Below the pieces are notes generated by a model that saw only the letters and a list, made by a program, of their open reading frames with translations, made no database searches and was not told where the DNA came from. From Aradus depressus (lineage: Eukaryota; Arthropoda; Insecta; Hemiptera; Aradidae), in NCBI GenBank assembly GCA_963662175.1, contig OY759215.1:56685213-56749212 (forward strand): DNA of 64,000 nucleotides, read 5' to 3'. Position 1 is the stretch's first letter. The number at the start of each line of letters is the position of its first letter. Below are positions 1 through 10,033 of this stretch, piece after piece. Made by a program: the position numbers and the translations under genes.

Positions 1-993
1 TAAGTCTCCACGCTTACCTACTTATTTATTGTTTTTTAGGGGTCTGTCTCGTAGTAAGACTTAGGAAATAACTTAAGTTAAAGGGTTTTAAGAAAAGTTT
101 TTTTTTTTAGGGTTTTGTAGATCGTGTATCTGTCGGTCTGTGATCAAACTCTAGCTCCTACACAACACGGAATGTATTTGCTTCTTCCGAAGTCTAGTGT
201 CCACTAGCAATAAACTTGCGACATACCATTTAATCTGATTTCTGAGCAATTTGCGATCTTATCCCGGTCCGATTCTCATAATTTCTATTAGAGATAGAAT
301 GATTTCTCACATAAAACAGGATTGTATACCAAAATTAAGGTATTTAGTTATTATTAATGACTAGCAGGTTCACCTGGGAGTAACTTTGCATTGTATTACT
401 CTTTCTAAAGCTGATAGAACGATAAAGAAGTTTCTGTACCTCCTTTTCTAAAGGGACATAATATGGTATAATGCAATATATGTATAATCAATACTTTTAT
501 GTCCCCCATCCCTCTCTCGTATCAAACTATTCAGATGGCACATGGTTTATGTCCCCCATCCCTCTCTCGTATCAAACTATTCAGATGGCACATGGTTTAT
601 GTCCCCCATCCCTCTCTCGTATCAAACTTTTCAGATGGCACATGGTTTATGCTTGAACTGTGTTTATTATAAAGAATGAAACTGTTTCTTGTCAGGAAAC
701 ATGTTTTTCCCCTTTTCAGATGGCACATGGTTTATGCTTGAACTGTGTTTATTATAAAGAATGAAACTGTTTCTTGTCAGGAAACATGTTTTTCCCCTCC
801 CCTGAGTTATTGCTTAATCAACGTTTTAAATGTAATTTGTTTTTTGACTTGGTTGAGCCAAATAATTGTTTTTTAAGTTTCATTGAGCGTAAAGATAGGT
901 TCGCCGAGTATTACTTTTACTCTCAGTTAAAAAAAAATATGTTGTTTTATTTTTTCTAAAATAATGAATGTGAGATATTTATTTAATTTTCAG
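1..993 (+). other. Intron of the kelch gene, upstream part
   Basis: AT-rich sequence with no recognisable exon on either strand. The only structure seen is the local tandem duplication at about 497-798, listed separately. Earlier kelch exons are expected further upstream. Confidence 0.6.
497..798 (+). repeat. Two nested tandem duplications
   Basis: A 50-bp unit beginning TTTATGTCCCCCATCC is repeated three times (about 497-646), nearly identical. It runs straight into an 85-bp unit (about 630-714) beginning TCAGATGGCACATGG and ending in TTTTTCCCC, repeated once more at about 715-798. The two units share the TCAGATGGCACATGGTTTATG segment, so the second duplication arose across the edge of the first. 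The short open frame here exists only because of the repeat. Confidence 0.9.
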
Positions 994-1108
994 GTTGGAG
1001 GTTATGACGGTGCTTCGAGACAATGTTTAAGTTCTGTGGAATGTTACAATCCTGAAACAGACGAGTGGAAACCAGTGTCTGACATGGCTGCTCGAAGGAG
1101 TGGTGCAG
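994..1108 (+). CDS. kel: kelch exon (third-last blade)
   Basis: Starts after the acceptor TTTTCAG and opens with VGGYDGASRQCLSSVECYNP. It ends in RRSGA plus one base before the donor GTACGG, so it leaves phase 1. It covers most of one kelch repeat. Confidence 0.9.
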
Positions 1109-2953
1109 GTACGGACCTCACCTCAATAAAAATAATATTAATACCTTTCTCCCAATTCAAGAAAAAGTTAATGGCAAATTAGCTCTCCGGATACTCGAAA
1201 CGGGGACTGAGTTTCGAAGCTTACATTTTTCTTCTCATCATTCTTTATTAACTTTGCCCTGTACATAGGTCGACGTTTATTTTAATAACTAAAGGCCATA
1301 TTATACATATCCTTGGAATAGTCCACGCATAAAAAATGCAAATCCAGCCATGAATTATTTGACGAAATTTTGGCATAATGTATAAAGGGTTCGTTTGAAT
1401 AGAATGTTGTGCAAACGGCTTGTTTTGAGCTTTAAAAACCATCAAAATATATAATTTTCAACGTTAAATTTTTAAATTAAAATATTCGTATCTCCTTTAC
1501 TCTATCGGCAGTTTTATAATGTGAACGGCGTTAGGTTTGTATAAAGTTTGGGTTTCGAGCGGTTCAAGTGACAAGCCACCAGCTGAAACTCGAATCCTCC
1601 CAATTATTAATTAATCTTAGGAACTCCTCGCCTCTGAACCCACCGGGTCGCATATGTCCTGCGCAGGTTTTAGTTGAAGTATAGCAAAGAAACGGATTAA
1701 TTACACTGAGAATTTCCAAGATGAATCATTACACATAAATTATATACAAGGTTTTTTAATGTATTTATTGATTTAAAGTAGTGCATTCATAATTGAAGGC
1801 TTCAGTGGATATAATAAACGGTTTTGTCGTTCCAATAGATACCACATCCCCTTCTCAGAAAGGGATCCGTCCTTTATTATCCCTAGGATTGGAGGTGGCT
1901 CTCAGTTGATATTTATTTTGTATTGTTGTAGGTGTGGGAGTGCTGGAAGGAATCCTGTATGCTGTGGGCGGACACGATGGACCCCTGGTGCGCAAGTCAG
2001 TGGAAGCATACGACCCCGAGGTGGGATCTTGGACCCCTGTCGCAGATATGGCTCTCTGTCGCCGCAATGCTGGTAATTTTCACATAACCTACAGTTATTT
2101 GTTAAATTAGGTGCTTAGAACTAGCGCGCACTCGCAACTATTGTTCAGTAATGTTTTAGTTACTGGAAAAAAAACACATTGGACTACGCGGAAGCGCGCG
2201 GACTGGTGACGTTTATCTTAGTGCGACTAGAAGTTTACTGCACGCTTTATTTTTAAAGTATCTAAACTGTGGCCCGCTCACCTATGTCAACACAGGTGTC
2301 ATCCTGTTCTCCCGCACTGGTCATAATTGTTATGACTAGATTCGGTACGATCAGTATTTCGTCATTCAAGCAACTATTCTGTCCTCTCCTTTTAATTAAA
2401 CTCATGTTCAAGTGGCATTTTTTAGCAACGCAACTATATTGGTGTATGTGTTTTGACACATTTATCATAGCACATATTTTTCCATGCTATGGGGCTTAAT
2501 CATATGGGAATGTCCAGATCGTCCATTGGCTATCTCCAGTTGCAAGATTCATGGTTTTCTACTCCATAAAAATGTTAGAACGCCAGGAATATCGAATTTG
2601 GTTATGGTATCTTCGCCCTGCATTAATTTGCCCCGAAAAAACAAAATAGACGCGCGTTGAAGAACCAGTGTGCGTCTTAAGATGTGACAATTATAAAAGG
2701 GAATATCGTTAATAAATTACTTATCATGATTAGTTGTTTGATTGGAGTGTACATTATGTTAGGTGTGGTGGCTCTGAAGGGCCAGCTGTACGTGGTGGGT
2801 GGGGACGATGGAACCTCGAACCTATCTTCTGTGGAGGTGTACCATCCCAAATCGAACACATGGACCATGCTCTCCTCCACGATGAGTATCGGACGCAGCT
2901 ATGCGGGCGTGGTCATCATCGACAAGGCCCCTCTCTACCATCCCCCAGCCTAA
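994..2953 (+). CDS. kel: kelch / KLHL2-KLHL3-like BTB-Kelch protein, 3' part (three last exons)
   Basis: The three exons join in phase into the C-terminal 148 residues of a kelch beta-propeller. Each blade shows the diagnostic pattern: a GG doublet (VGGYDG, VGGHDG, VGGDDG), a conserved Y (CYNP, AYDP, VYHP) and a W six residues later (DEW, GSW, NTW). The order RRSGAG, then VGVLEGILYAVGGHDGP, then GRSYAGV with IDK near the end is that of Drosophila Kelch and human KLHL2/KLHL3. In that family the protein is a substrate adaptor of a cullin-3 ubiquitin ligase and an actin-associated protein of ring canals. The BTB and BACK domains and the first blades must lie upstream of the window. The C-terminus runs a few residues past the usual end (PLYHPPA, then TAA at 2951). 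Convergent with NME6. Confidence 0.9.
1932..2072 (+). CDS. kel: kelch exon (second-last blade)
   Basis: The acceptor TTGTTGTAG is followed by the two bases that complete a Gly codon. The exon encodes GVGVLEGILYAVGGHDGPL and ends at CRRNA plus one base before the donor GTAATT. Entry and exit phases match both neighbouring exons. Confidence 0.9.
2763..2953 (+). CDS. kel: kelch terminal exon
   Basis: The exon begins after TTATGTTAG and encodes GVVALKGQLYVVGGDDG and then GRSYAGVVIIDK. It stops at TAA 2951-2953. IDK near the end is the usual C-terminus of KLHL2/3 proteins. AATAAA-like signals lie from about 3316 onward, but the real polyadenylation site was not determined. Confidence 0.9.
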
Positions 2954-3034
2954 CTCACCAACCAGTCACCAGACCAAGGTAAACCATAGCTGCAAGGCCA
3001 GTGGTCCATACACTCAATTTCAACTTCTTTTTGA

Positions 3035-3120
3035 AATATTGTCTATTCGGCACTTGTTTCGACATTACGCCATCTTCAGGTTTAGTTACATACTAAGTCG
3101 GTTTGCTGAGTGCGAACCGT
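3035..3120 (-). mobile_element. Penelope-like element terminal fragment with hammerhead-like motif
   Basis: On the minus strand the segment reads CTGAAGATGG, CGTAATGTC, then GAAAC (3079-3056), followed by AATAGACAATATTTC. This is the same arrangement as the other Penelope ends in the window. The CTGANGA and GAAA core bases are intact and a 3-bp helix II (GGC/GTC, one wobble) can form. Only the end of the element remains. Confidence 0.65.
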
Positions 3121-4277
3121 TGTTATGCATCAGGTAAAGAAAAGGGTTGGAATTTCAACTTGGGAATCCCCGTGGCTGTATTGTTAGGAATTTGTTTGAT
3201 TTGAAGTATTTTCTTCCCTTTTCAACAACAATGGTAAGATATGAACTAATTTATATGTGATACGTGTAAAATGATGTTTATGCATTTTACAAAATTACTG
3301 ATAACATGATAATATTAATAAAATAAAAATCCAAGGTTTTTTCTATCTTTAAAATAATTAAGTGAATAACAAAATAAATACGAAAAATATCCAAATAGTG
3401 ATAAAATATGATATATGGAATAAAAATCACCATCACACTAAATACTTACGTATGTGAAAACAAGCTAGTTCTAACGTGTTAAAAGGGGAGAAGTTAAAAT
3501 AAATTTGGTCATTCGTACAAATATTATTTTTAGTGGCTTTATGTTTTTCCAGTTATTCTAAATTATAATGTAACCTGCTTTTTGAGATTTTTTATGCCTT
3601 CGTTTGGGTTAAAACTGGCTATTGTCGACAATGTGGGTCGCGAAAGTGGACCGGTTGTCTCGGTTCCTTATTTCAGTCATATGTTCTTTATATTCTGTCT
3701 TTTAATATGTCGGCCGTTCCATACAATATACAATTGGTTACATGTCAACAACAATATTTCAAAGAGAAGTTTGTTTTATTTATTTATCAGTTCCCAGAGT
3801 ATGTCCCCATATCTTAGAAATACACACTCCTATTATTGACATATTTTGTGGTTCACACTTTGGTTGTTTGTTATAGTTATAGATCATCAGCTGTAAAATA
3901 GAATGATATCGAGTTTTCAGACTTTATTGCTATTGGTTACCAGCTGGTAATTAAATATGTAACTCTTTTTGTGTATTATTGCAATTTATCTTAGTTGACG
4001 ACAATGTTTAAAACTGTTGAAAAATTGGCATATATTATTAATATTGAAATAACGGCGAGTGATGCAAGCCCTTATGCGCCTATCTAAATCACTGTTTGAT
4101 GCCTATAGTTGTTATTGGCCACAAAAAGTAATGACTTCTGATTTCCTCATTTCATAAGAATATTTTTGAGTCTGATAGGACTGAGCGATACCAAAAGATG
4201 TTTTGGACAAAAGTTGCTAATTTTTCAATTGCCTTTAAAATTGGACAAATTGAAAATACAGAGATCATTTGAAACTA

Positions 4278-4509
4278 CAGTAGACTCCCTCTTAACCGGC
4301 GTTGTTGAGACGAAGATACCCCTGGATTAAGCGAATTTGTCTCGAAATATTGTCACAGAAGACATCTTTGGACAAAATGCCGGAAAACTAACTACTGGAG
4401 GACCATGCAGCTGACTGGTTTCCAGATGTCCGGAATATTGGTTTATTATGATTATTTTTTAATATATCCGCTGGATAAATCCGGCGCGCCATACAAGAGG
4501 AGTCTACTG
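4278..4509. mobile_element. pogo/Tigger-like MITE, 232 bp
   Basis: The ends are inverted repeats beginning CAGTAGACTCC (left) and, on the other strand, CAGTAGACTCCTCTT (right). They are flanked on both sides by the dinucleotide TA (4276-4277 and 4510-4511), the target duplication of the Tc1/mariner/pogo superfamily. The interior holds no coding frame, so it is non-autonomous. Words such as TTAACCGG and TCCGGC next to the ends resemble known pogo-type MITEs. Confidence 0.8.
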
Positions 4510-6228
4510 TAAATTTCGACCCACTCTTTCGAAGTTTTGAAAAAATATCAAATTATACTGACGAATTTTTTTTAAATACAATTTTTTTCACAACTTACAA
4601 ATTTGTTTATTTTATTTTACAGGTATGTCAGCTGAAGAATTGTGAAGCTTCTTGATACACGTACTCAGTTTTTCTTTCCAAATAACTTCAGATTTTTTCA
4701 ATGCTAGTTGTTTTATTTAATTGTGTTCCATATCATATTAGGTCTCCTATAACTAATACTAGTTGCAATATTATAAAACAGAACAATGTTTCATAATCTT
4801 AGTATGATGTAAATTATGTAAGTATTTAAAATTTTGAATGAATTATTTTTTTTTTCCTTTTATAGAAAATTATTGGTTTTTTTAAACGGCCAAAATAATT
4901 ACCGTAGATCAGACGTGAACGTCACTTGTAAGATTTCAAAAGGTATTATGTATAATAAATAAACTAATTTATTTGTAATATTATTATCCATTTCATTCTA
5001 CCTATTGCCTAACTGAATTGAAGCTAGCCGAATTTCAACTTTTGGCGCTCCTTGTACCTGGGTCACGTGGTTTGTACCACCAATTTCCAAATATTGTGCT
5101 TTTTTTCTGGTCGGTACCATCCATTTCGTGAATTGTAGTTTGAAAAAACCCTGGTTAATAATAATAATTTTATTTCCTTGAAACCAATACATGGTAATAG
5201 GATACGTCATAAGAATGTATACATTAATATAGCTTATAATTTAGATTTATAACTATTTGAGTCTGACACACATTAAGAGGACGCTGAATGAAATAAGATT
5301 CCAAAAAGAACAAAAACAACTTTTATTGGAAGTACATGACAACTAAACGTATTCTTATAGTTATTTTATGTTGATTTGTATAGTAAGACTAGTCGTACTT
5401 TGCGTTGCCCGGAAGAGAATCAGTAAAGTACTGGACATTTGTCCAATATAGGATAGGATACGTGTCATATATCCTGAGATCCCCATCACGAACCAATTTT
5501 AAGACGCTACATAATCTATATTATAACCCGCAATTCTGAAGACACTGGACTGCTGGCTCAATACAGAATAAGTCATTTTTACTTAGTTATCCTACGTGAA
5601 AAACTTACAGAATCAATACGAAAAGAAATTAAAAGTTAGAAATAACTAACATATGTAAATAATATTTTACAAAGGCGAGAGGGAGCGGTGTGAAGAGATG
5701 GGATTGAAGTGACGCAGGCGGAGGAAAAGGACGTTCACTCCCTTGCCCCCCACTCTATAAAAGTAAAGTACACCGTTCTCTCTCACAGTCAGCTGTTCAT
5801 CTCTGTTATATTTATTGTTAATATTCAATGAATGGTAACAAGTTTTCAAGCAATCTGTATCTAACCGCCAACCACAAGTAACAGCTAGTTTATTATAAAC
5901 ATACCAACCTATGTAAGAAACAAAAAAAGTTGTCTATGAACCATTTATAATTCTGACTGTCGTCCATAATGAGTAATTCGTCACTTTCGTAACGAAACAA
6001 TAAAACTACATACTAAATAACAAATATAATAACAAAAATGTGTGTAATAAGGAGTAACACAATTGGCTGGACGAGGGGCCGACCTTGAACTATCAGTAAA
6101 GTTACAACCCAAATACTAATCGATCAAAAATGAAGAGATTAAATAGACTAGAAGAGCACATTTAATATGAATTTGTAAAAAATAAATAAAATATCACTTG
6201 ATGTCTTGAGAAACCTGGAGGTTATCAT

Positions 6229-6413
6229 TCAGGGAGATTTTTTCTCAAAGAGACCAACAGGAGCATCTGTATCTTCTTTGACGTGCGTTCCGGACTCTTC
6301 ACAGAACCTGACGAAACCATTCCTGAAGTAAGGTTCCTCCTCCTCGTACCACTTACAGATGTCAAAAGATGGGAAGAAGACAGCAACTTCTTTGAAAACC
6401 GAAGGTGGTGAAT
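6229..6413 (-). CDS. NME6: NME6 exon 4 (terminal)
   Basis: The first two bases complete Asp of HGSDS. It then encodes PPSVFKEVAVFFPSFDICKW and YEEEEPYFRNGF and stops with TGA at 6231-6229. FFP and WYEEEEP are NME6 hallmarks. Confidence 0.92.
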
Positions 6414-9254
6414 CTGTTAGAGGAGACAAAAAAACACTAATTAAAAAGGTCATATAACACATTATAACGACCTTTTGATCTCCCGAGTATATTTATTTAT
6501 TTTTACTTTCTTATACATTTAGTATAAGGAAGTATTGTAATCGTGCGAAAATCCGAGATCGAGACTTTTCAACGGAAATTCATTTTTCAAGGTCCTCTGA
6601 ATACCATTTTCGCGAAGATTCTCTGTGCATGTGATTAGAACATTGTGAGCACTCTAGCAATGAATATGAAATGAAGATGTCATATGTGCTAACTTAGATC
6701 TCATTAGATTTTGGCTGAAATCAGACGACAATTAAGACCACTTTGCTTTGGAGCCTAAGCACATTTTACAAGATACCGTTTAAATTTATCATCTTCAAAT
6801 AAAAGTTGCAGAGCAAACTAAAAGGCAATGTATATAAAATACCTTTTTTTTAAGGTCGCCCGGTTTGCGAGATACCTGCCGAAAATAGTCCTAAAATGTT
6901 GTTTTTAAAAGTCAATTCGGAACATTTATTCTTAGCAATAATGAATTAAGCAGTTATAAACCATGTCAAAAATCCAATTTATTATATTTTCGTAATATAG
7001 CAAACCTAAGTAAAAAAGGAAATTAAACCAGAAACTTTGGTAAAACTAAGGTAACACGATTTTCAGTAAAACCCGGACACCTCAAGCGGAGGGGATGTGA
7101 ATAAAATGAGAATGTATTTATTTATAACGTAGTTTTATTATTACAACTTTATTTTTCAAGGTTTTCATAATTTTAAATAACTAGGAAAGAAATGATCCAT
7201 CGGGCACTCTATTTTTGACCTTGATGTTCGACTTTGGGAAGTGTAGAAAGAGGAGCAAAAAGTAGAAATCAAAGAGAAAATTCTACTATAGTAACGCTTA
7301 TTTGCTTTCTTATTGTTTACATATTATTTTCCTTTCTTCGTGTAAATTTTCCGAAACTGTTTCATAAAATCTGGGGTAAACAAGCGTCCCGAATGAACCT
7401 GAAAATATCGGGTCAAAAACCGGGATGCCCGGTCACCTTAGTAAAAAGAAACTGCGCAAGGCTAACGATTTTCCGAACATTTCCTCATGGCAGGTCATAG
7501 TGGCTAGAAAAAGACGGGGGATGCAAACTTATTATTAACTAAATTGTTTACCCGCGCTAGCAACATTTCCTTCAAGATTTGCGGGCTTTTCTTTCCTCAG
7601 TTCTCAGCAAGATCTTCCGCATCCATATCAATTTTTGCGCCAAAGTTATAGCAGTGATATACTCATAGTAAAAACTCATTATATTACATAACATAATTAA
7701 GAAAACAATAGCTCCATGTTCCCTGAAATACTCCACCGGAGAAACAAAAAAAAACGTGTGCACTCAAGTGACCAACTGAACTCTTGGTTTGGATGGGAAA
7801 GACCCCATACTAGGCATATGTCACTTCCTGCCACCAATGAGAACGCACGGTTAAACTATACACGTAACTAAATACATACGTACAGGTTAGCCATTTAAAT
7901 AACAACGAAAATAAAAGAAACACACTCAACAAAACTTTCATAGAAAATATGATTTCACCAATTCAGTGTTAAAATGTAATGCCTACTCCGAAATGTAAGA
8001 AAACCAACCTGATCCATGAGTTGCATTGCGAGTATTAGAAAGTCCATATGTACCCCTTAAGGACATGGGCTGTGTAAACTGAGCATCGAAAGTTCTCGTT
8101 GGTCCCATCAACTGTCTCCATGTTTTAATAGCGTCTTCTCTGGCCAACACAAAAGTATTCACTGGCCCACTAAAAACCAATCAACTTTCGCATTACACAA
8201 TTGACAGTACCTAAATACTCAAGAGTCATACTTCTAAAAACACATGTTTTCACATATACCAGTGAGATGGGTTAACATTATAATTTAACTAGATGCATAA
8301 GCTATGTCGCGCCTGACCTATACTTGAAAAATAAAATAAGGTTTTTAGGAAGTAATCTTTATTTCCATTTTAAAATTATTTTTTTATATACATAGTCGAT
8401 GATCTGACAATACCTGCTGACTTTTTTTTATGAAAACAACGTTTTTATTCAGTTAGGATCATTATAATATTGCGCACATGTGAGAGCGTGCTATCTGCAG
8501 GGAAAATAATTGTTCACGTTATTCCACCTAAACACTATCTGCAAGCTTCCTTTTAGTAGGAACAATAACAGCTAGCTGTCAGTTCTCCTGTTGAGGTTAT
8601 AGGGTACACAAGCATTTTAATGAAGATCAATTCAAAGAAAACACACAGCAATCACACATCGTTTATAGCTTTATAAAACTATATAATGTATAATAATAAT
8701 AATAGCGTTAGTCGCAGTTTGCATCGGGGGGATTGATTTCTGTAAGATCGGTAAAGGTTTTCATGTCTATCGAACAGCACATAAAATGTATGAGTAACAT
8801 CCCCTACGGTACTCAATGTATGGTTCTGTAGTCCGTCTATGTAACGGATAGAAGTCAATGAAAATATATATTTACAGTAAATTCTAAGGTAAATATTAAA
8901 CAAAGAAGGTTCTATGAAAACAAAAATTACCTGGTCATCATTTCCACGAGTCGGTCAAAAAATGTTTTCCCTTTATGTTCAGCATACATTTCTTGAGCGT
9001 GTTCTACTCCCATAACACAACAACTTTGCTGAATTATGTAAAATCCATTTTTATGTATAATTTCTTTAATATCCTGAAAAACGAAAAAAAAAAAAAAAAA
9101 AGTAAATTATACAATTCAAAGATTGGTTAAATAACAAACAAAAATAACCAAAAACGAAGTAAAATTTTACATTCACTATCGGAGGAACTCGAGAAGCATG
9201 CGGTTTAATTATGGCCAAAGTTAATTCTAAAGAAAACGGTGGAAAAAATTTCAT
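6229..9254 (-). CDS. NME6: Nucleoside diphosphate kinase 6 (NME6-like), complete, 4 exons
   Basis: Four exons (9254-9171, 9073-8931, 8169-8009, 6413-6229) join in phase to 190 aa, close to human NME6 (186-194 aa). The protein transfers the gamma-phosphate from an NTP to an NDP through a phospho-histidine. Visible landmarks: the early lysine of the NDPK fold (LAIIKPHA, about residues 13-20), LMGPTRTF, LRGTYG and the active-site motif NATHGSDS, split between exons 3 and 4, with the catalytic His. The WYEEEEP stretch in the last exon is typical of NME6 rather than of NME1/2. The start is the ATG at 9254; an in-frame TTG further upstream was not used. The family's NME6 is reported mitochondrial in vertebrates; no clear targeting peptide could be judged here. 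Divergent from TUBGCP5. Confidence 0.92.
6414..8008 (-). other. NME6 intron 3 (1.6 kb)
   Basis: The largest intron of the gene. It contains an interspersed repeat of family B near 6500-6800 and a short open frame at 7234-7500 without recognisable similarity. No exon candidate keeps the reading phase. Confidence 0.6.
6500..6800 (+). repeat. Interspersed repeat family B, copy 1
   Basis: Shares long stretches (TTTTACTTTCTTATAC, AGATGTCATATGTGCTAAC, CATTTTACAAG) with copies at about 29505-29745 (+) and 43370-43690 (-). No coding frame and no clear ends were found, so the class is unknown. Confidence 0.7.
8009..8169 (-). CDS. NME6: NME6 exon 3
   Basis: Encodes SGPVNTFVLAREDAIKTW, then LMGPTRTF, LRGTYGLSNTRNATHGS. 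The SGP, RG and NxTHGS landmarks of NDP kinases are all present, with His as the phosphoacceptor. The donor is GTTGGT; exit phase 1. Confidence 0.93.
8931..9073 (-). CDS. NME6: NME6 exon 2
   Basis: Starts after the acceptor ATCCTG read on the reverse strand (CAG). It encodes DIKEIIHKNGFYIIQ, then AEHKGKTFFDRLVEMM, and exits in phase 2 before GTAATT. A long adenine/thymine run (9084-9101) lies in the intron just upstream. Confidence 0.88.
9171..9254 (-). CDS. NME6: NME6 exon 1
   Basis: Encodes MKFFPPFSLELTLAIIKPHA and on to PPIVN (28 aa). It ends on a full codon before the donor GTAAAAT. It contains the first NDPK beta strand and its substrate-contacting lysine. Confidence 0.85.
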
Positions 9255-9955
9255 TTTTTCTAAAAAAACCAATTTTCATATTGAAAATTTTTTCTTACGT
9301 AGAGGTTAAGTCCATGACTTCTACCGGTAATTTCTAGCAAATGTCCAGATGTGAATCAATTGACCAAATGAGAAAAACATTTGAACAATGGGAAATTTAG
9401 AATGAGTAAAACTAATTTCATTGTCAAAAATCATAGCTCATCATAAACCTTTAAAAAATGAGTTATTTTCATATTTATTTTTATAATGAAGTTAAATGAC
9501 CAAATTGACGTGAAAATAGTCGATGGTCGACGAACTAATGAAATGCGTCGATATTTATTCAAACGTCAAGTTCAAAATAAGACATAGTTTCTTTGGGAAT
9601 TAAGTCCAGAATTCACTGTACATAGGTCAATAATTATTTAAAAGAAAACAATTAACATATTTAATCTATAATATGGCTTAAAAAATAATCTGTTGAATCG
9701 ATTAAGTATATCGATTATGTTAGTTAGATCTTTGTTGACGGTCCTTGGGTAGGTTTCAACCACAGATCAACAAAACGGTTTTCCCTCTGCGATAAGTTAT
9801 TCTGTGGTTTCGTCTATGAGGATAGAAGGTGCATGGTCCATCGAAGGTCCATGTAAACACTAGTCTAATATCAAGGATCCGTAGATTAATTCTCTATAAG
9901 CATTGGGTGTCACCAGTCGCTGTTCTAAATACGATGGCTACACTCTAACGTAAGA
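9255..9955. promoter_or_regulatory. Head-to-head promoter region of NME6 and TUBGCP5
   Basis: About 700 bp separate the two divergent start codons. Two closely spaced ATCGATTA boxes (around 9697 and 9710) resemble the core of the insect DRE element (TATCGATA), which is common in promoters of housekeeping and cell-division genes. No TATA box was recognised at a convincing distance from either start. A shared bidirectional promoter is inferred from geometry alone. Confidence 0.4.
9934..9948 (+). other. Minimal upstream ORF before TUBGCP5
   Basis: ATG GCT ACA CTC TAA, a four-codon frame that ends 7 bases before the main start codon at 9956. If the transcript begins upstream of 9934, scanning ribosomes meet this frame first. 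Confidence 0.45.
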
Positions 9956-10033
9956 ATGTCCTACGTTAATAGCATTAAAAAACTTCTCGCTGACGATTTA
10001 AAAAGCTTAATTACTCATATTTCGAAGGAAGAG
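9956..10033 (+). CDS. TUBGCP5: TUBGCP5 exon 1
   Basis: MSYVNSIKKLLADDLKSL and on to SKEE, 26 codons, ending on a full codon before GTAAGTA. Chosen as first exon because it is open from an ATG, has a strong donor and matches the phase of exon 2. Confidence 0.8.

Larger units (their letters stand above)
2954..6228. other. Intergenic / 3' UTR space between kelch and NME6
   Basis: No coding potential was recognised. It contains a Penelope-end fragment near 3035-3120 and a pogo-like MITE at 4278-4509. Reverse-strand AATAAA signals at 5322-5327 and 5811-5816 are candidate NME6 polyadenylation signals, which would give a 3' UTR of roughly 0.4-0.9 kb. This is inference only. Confidence 0.5.

Noticed and set aside
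7234..7500. 88-codon frame in NME6 intron 3
   Set aside because: No similarity recognised and no splice sites that fit; likely repeat-derived or chance.
9255..9272. Upstream start of NME6 at an in-frame TTG (9272)
   Set aside because: TTG is not a likely start in an animal gene; the ATG at 9254 gives the expected length.
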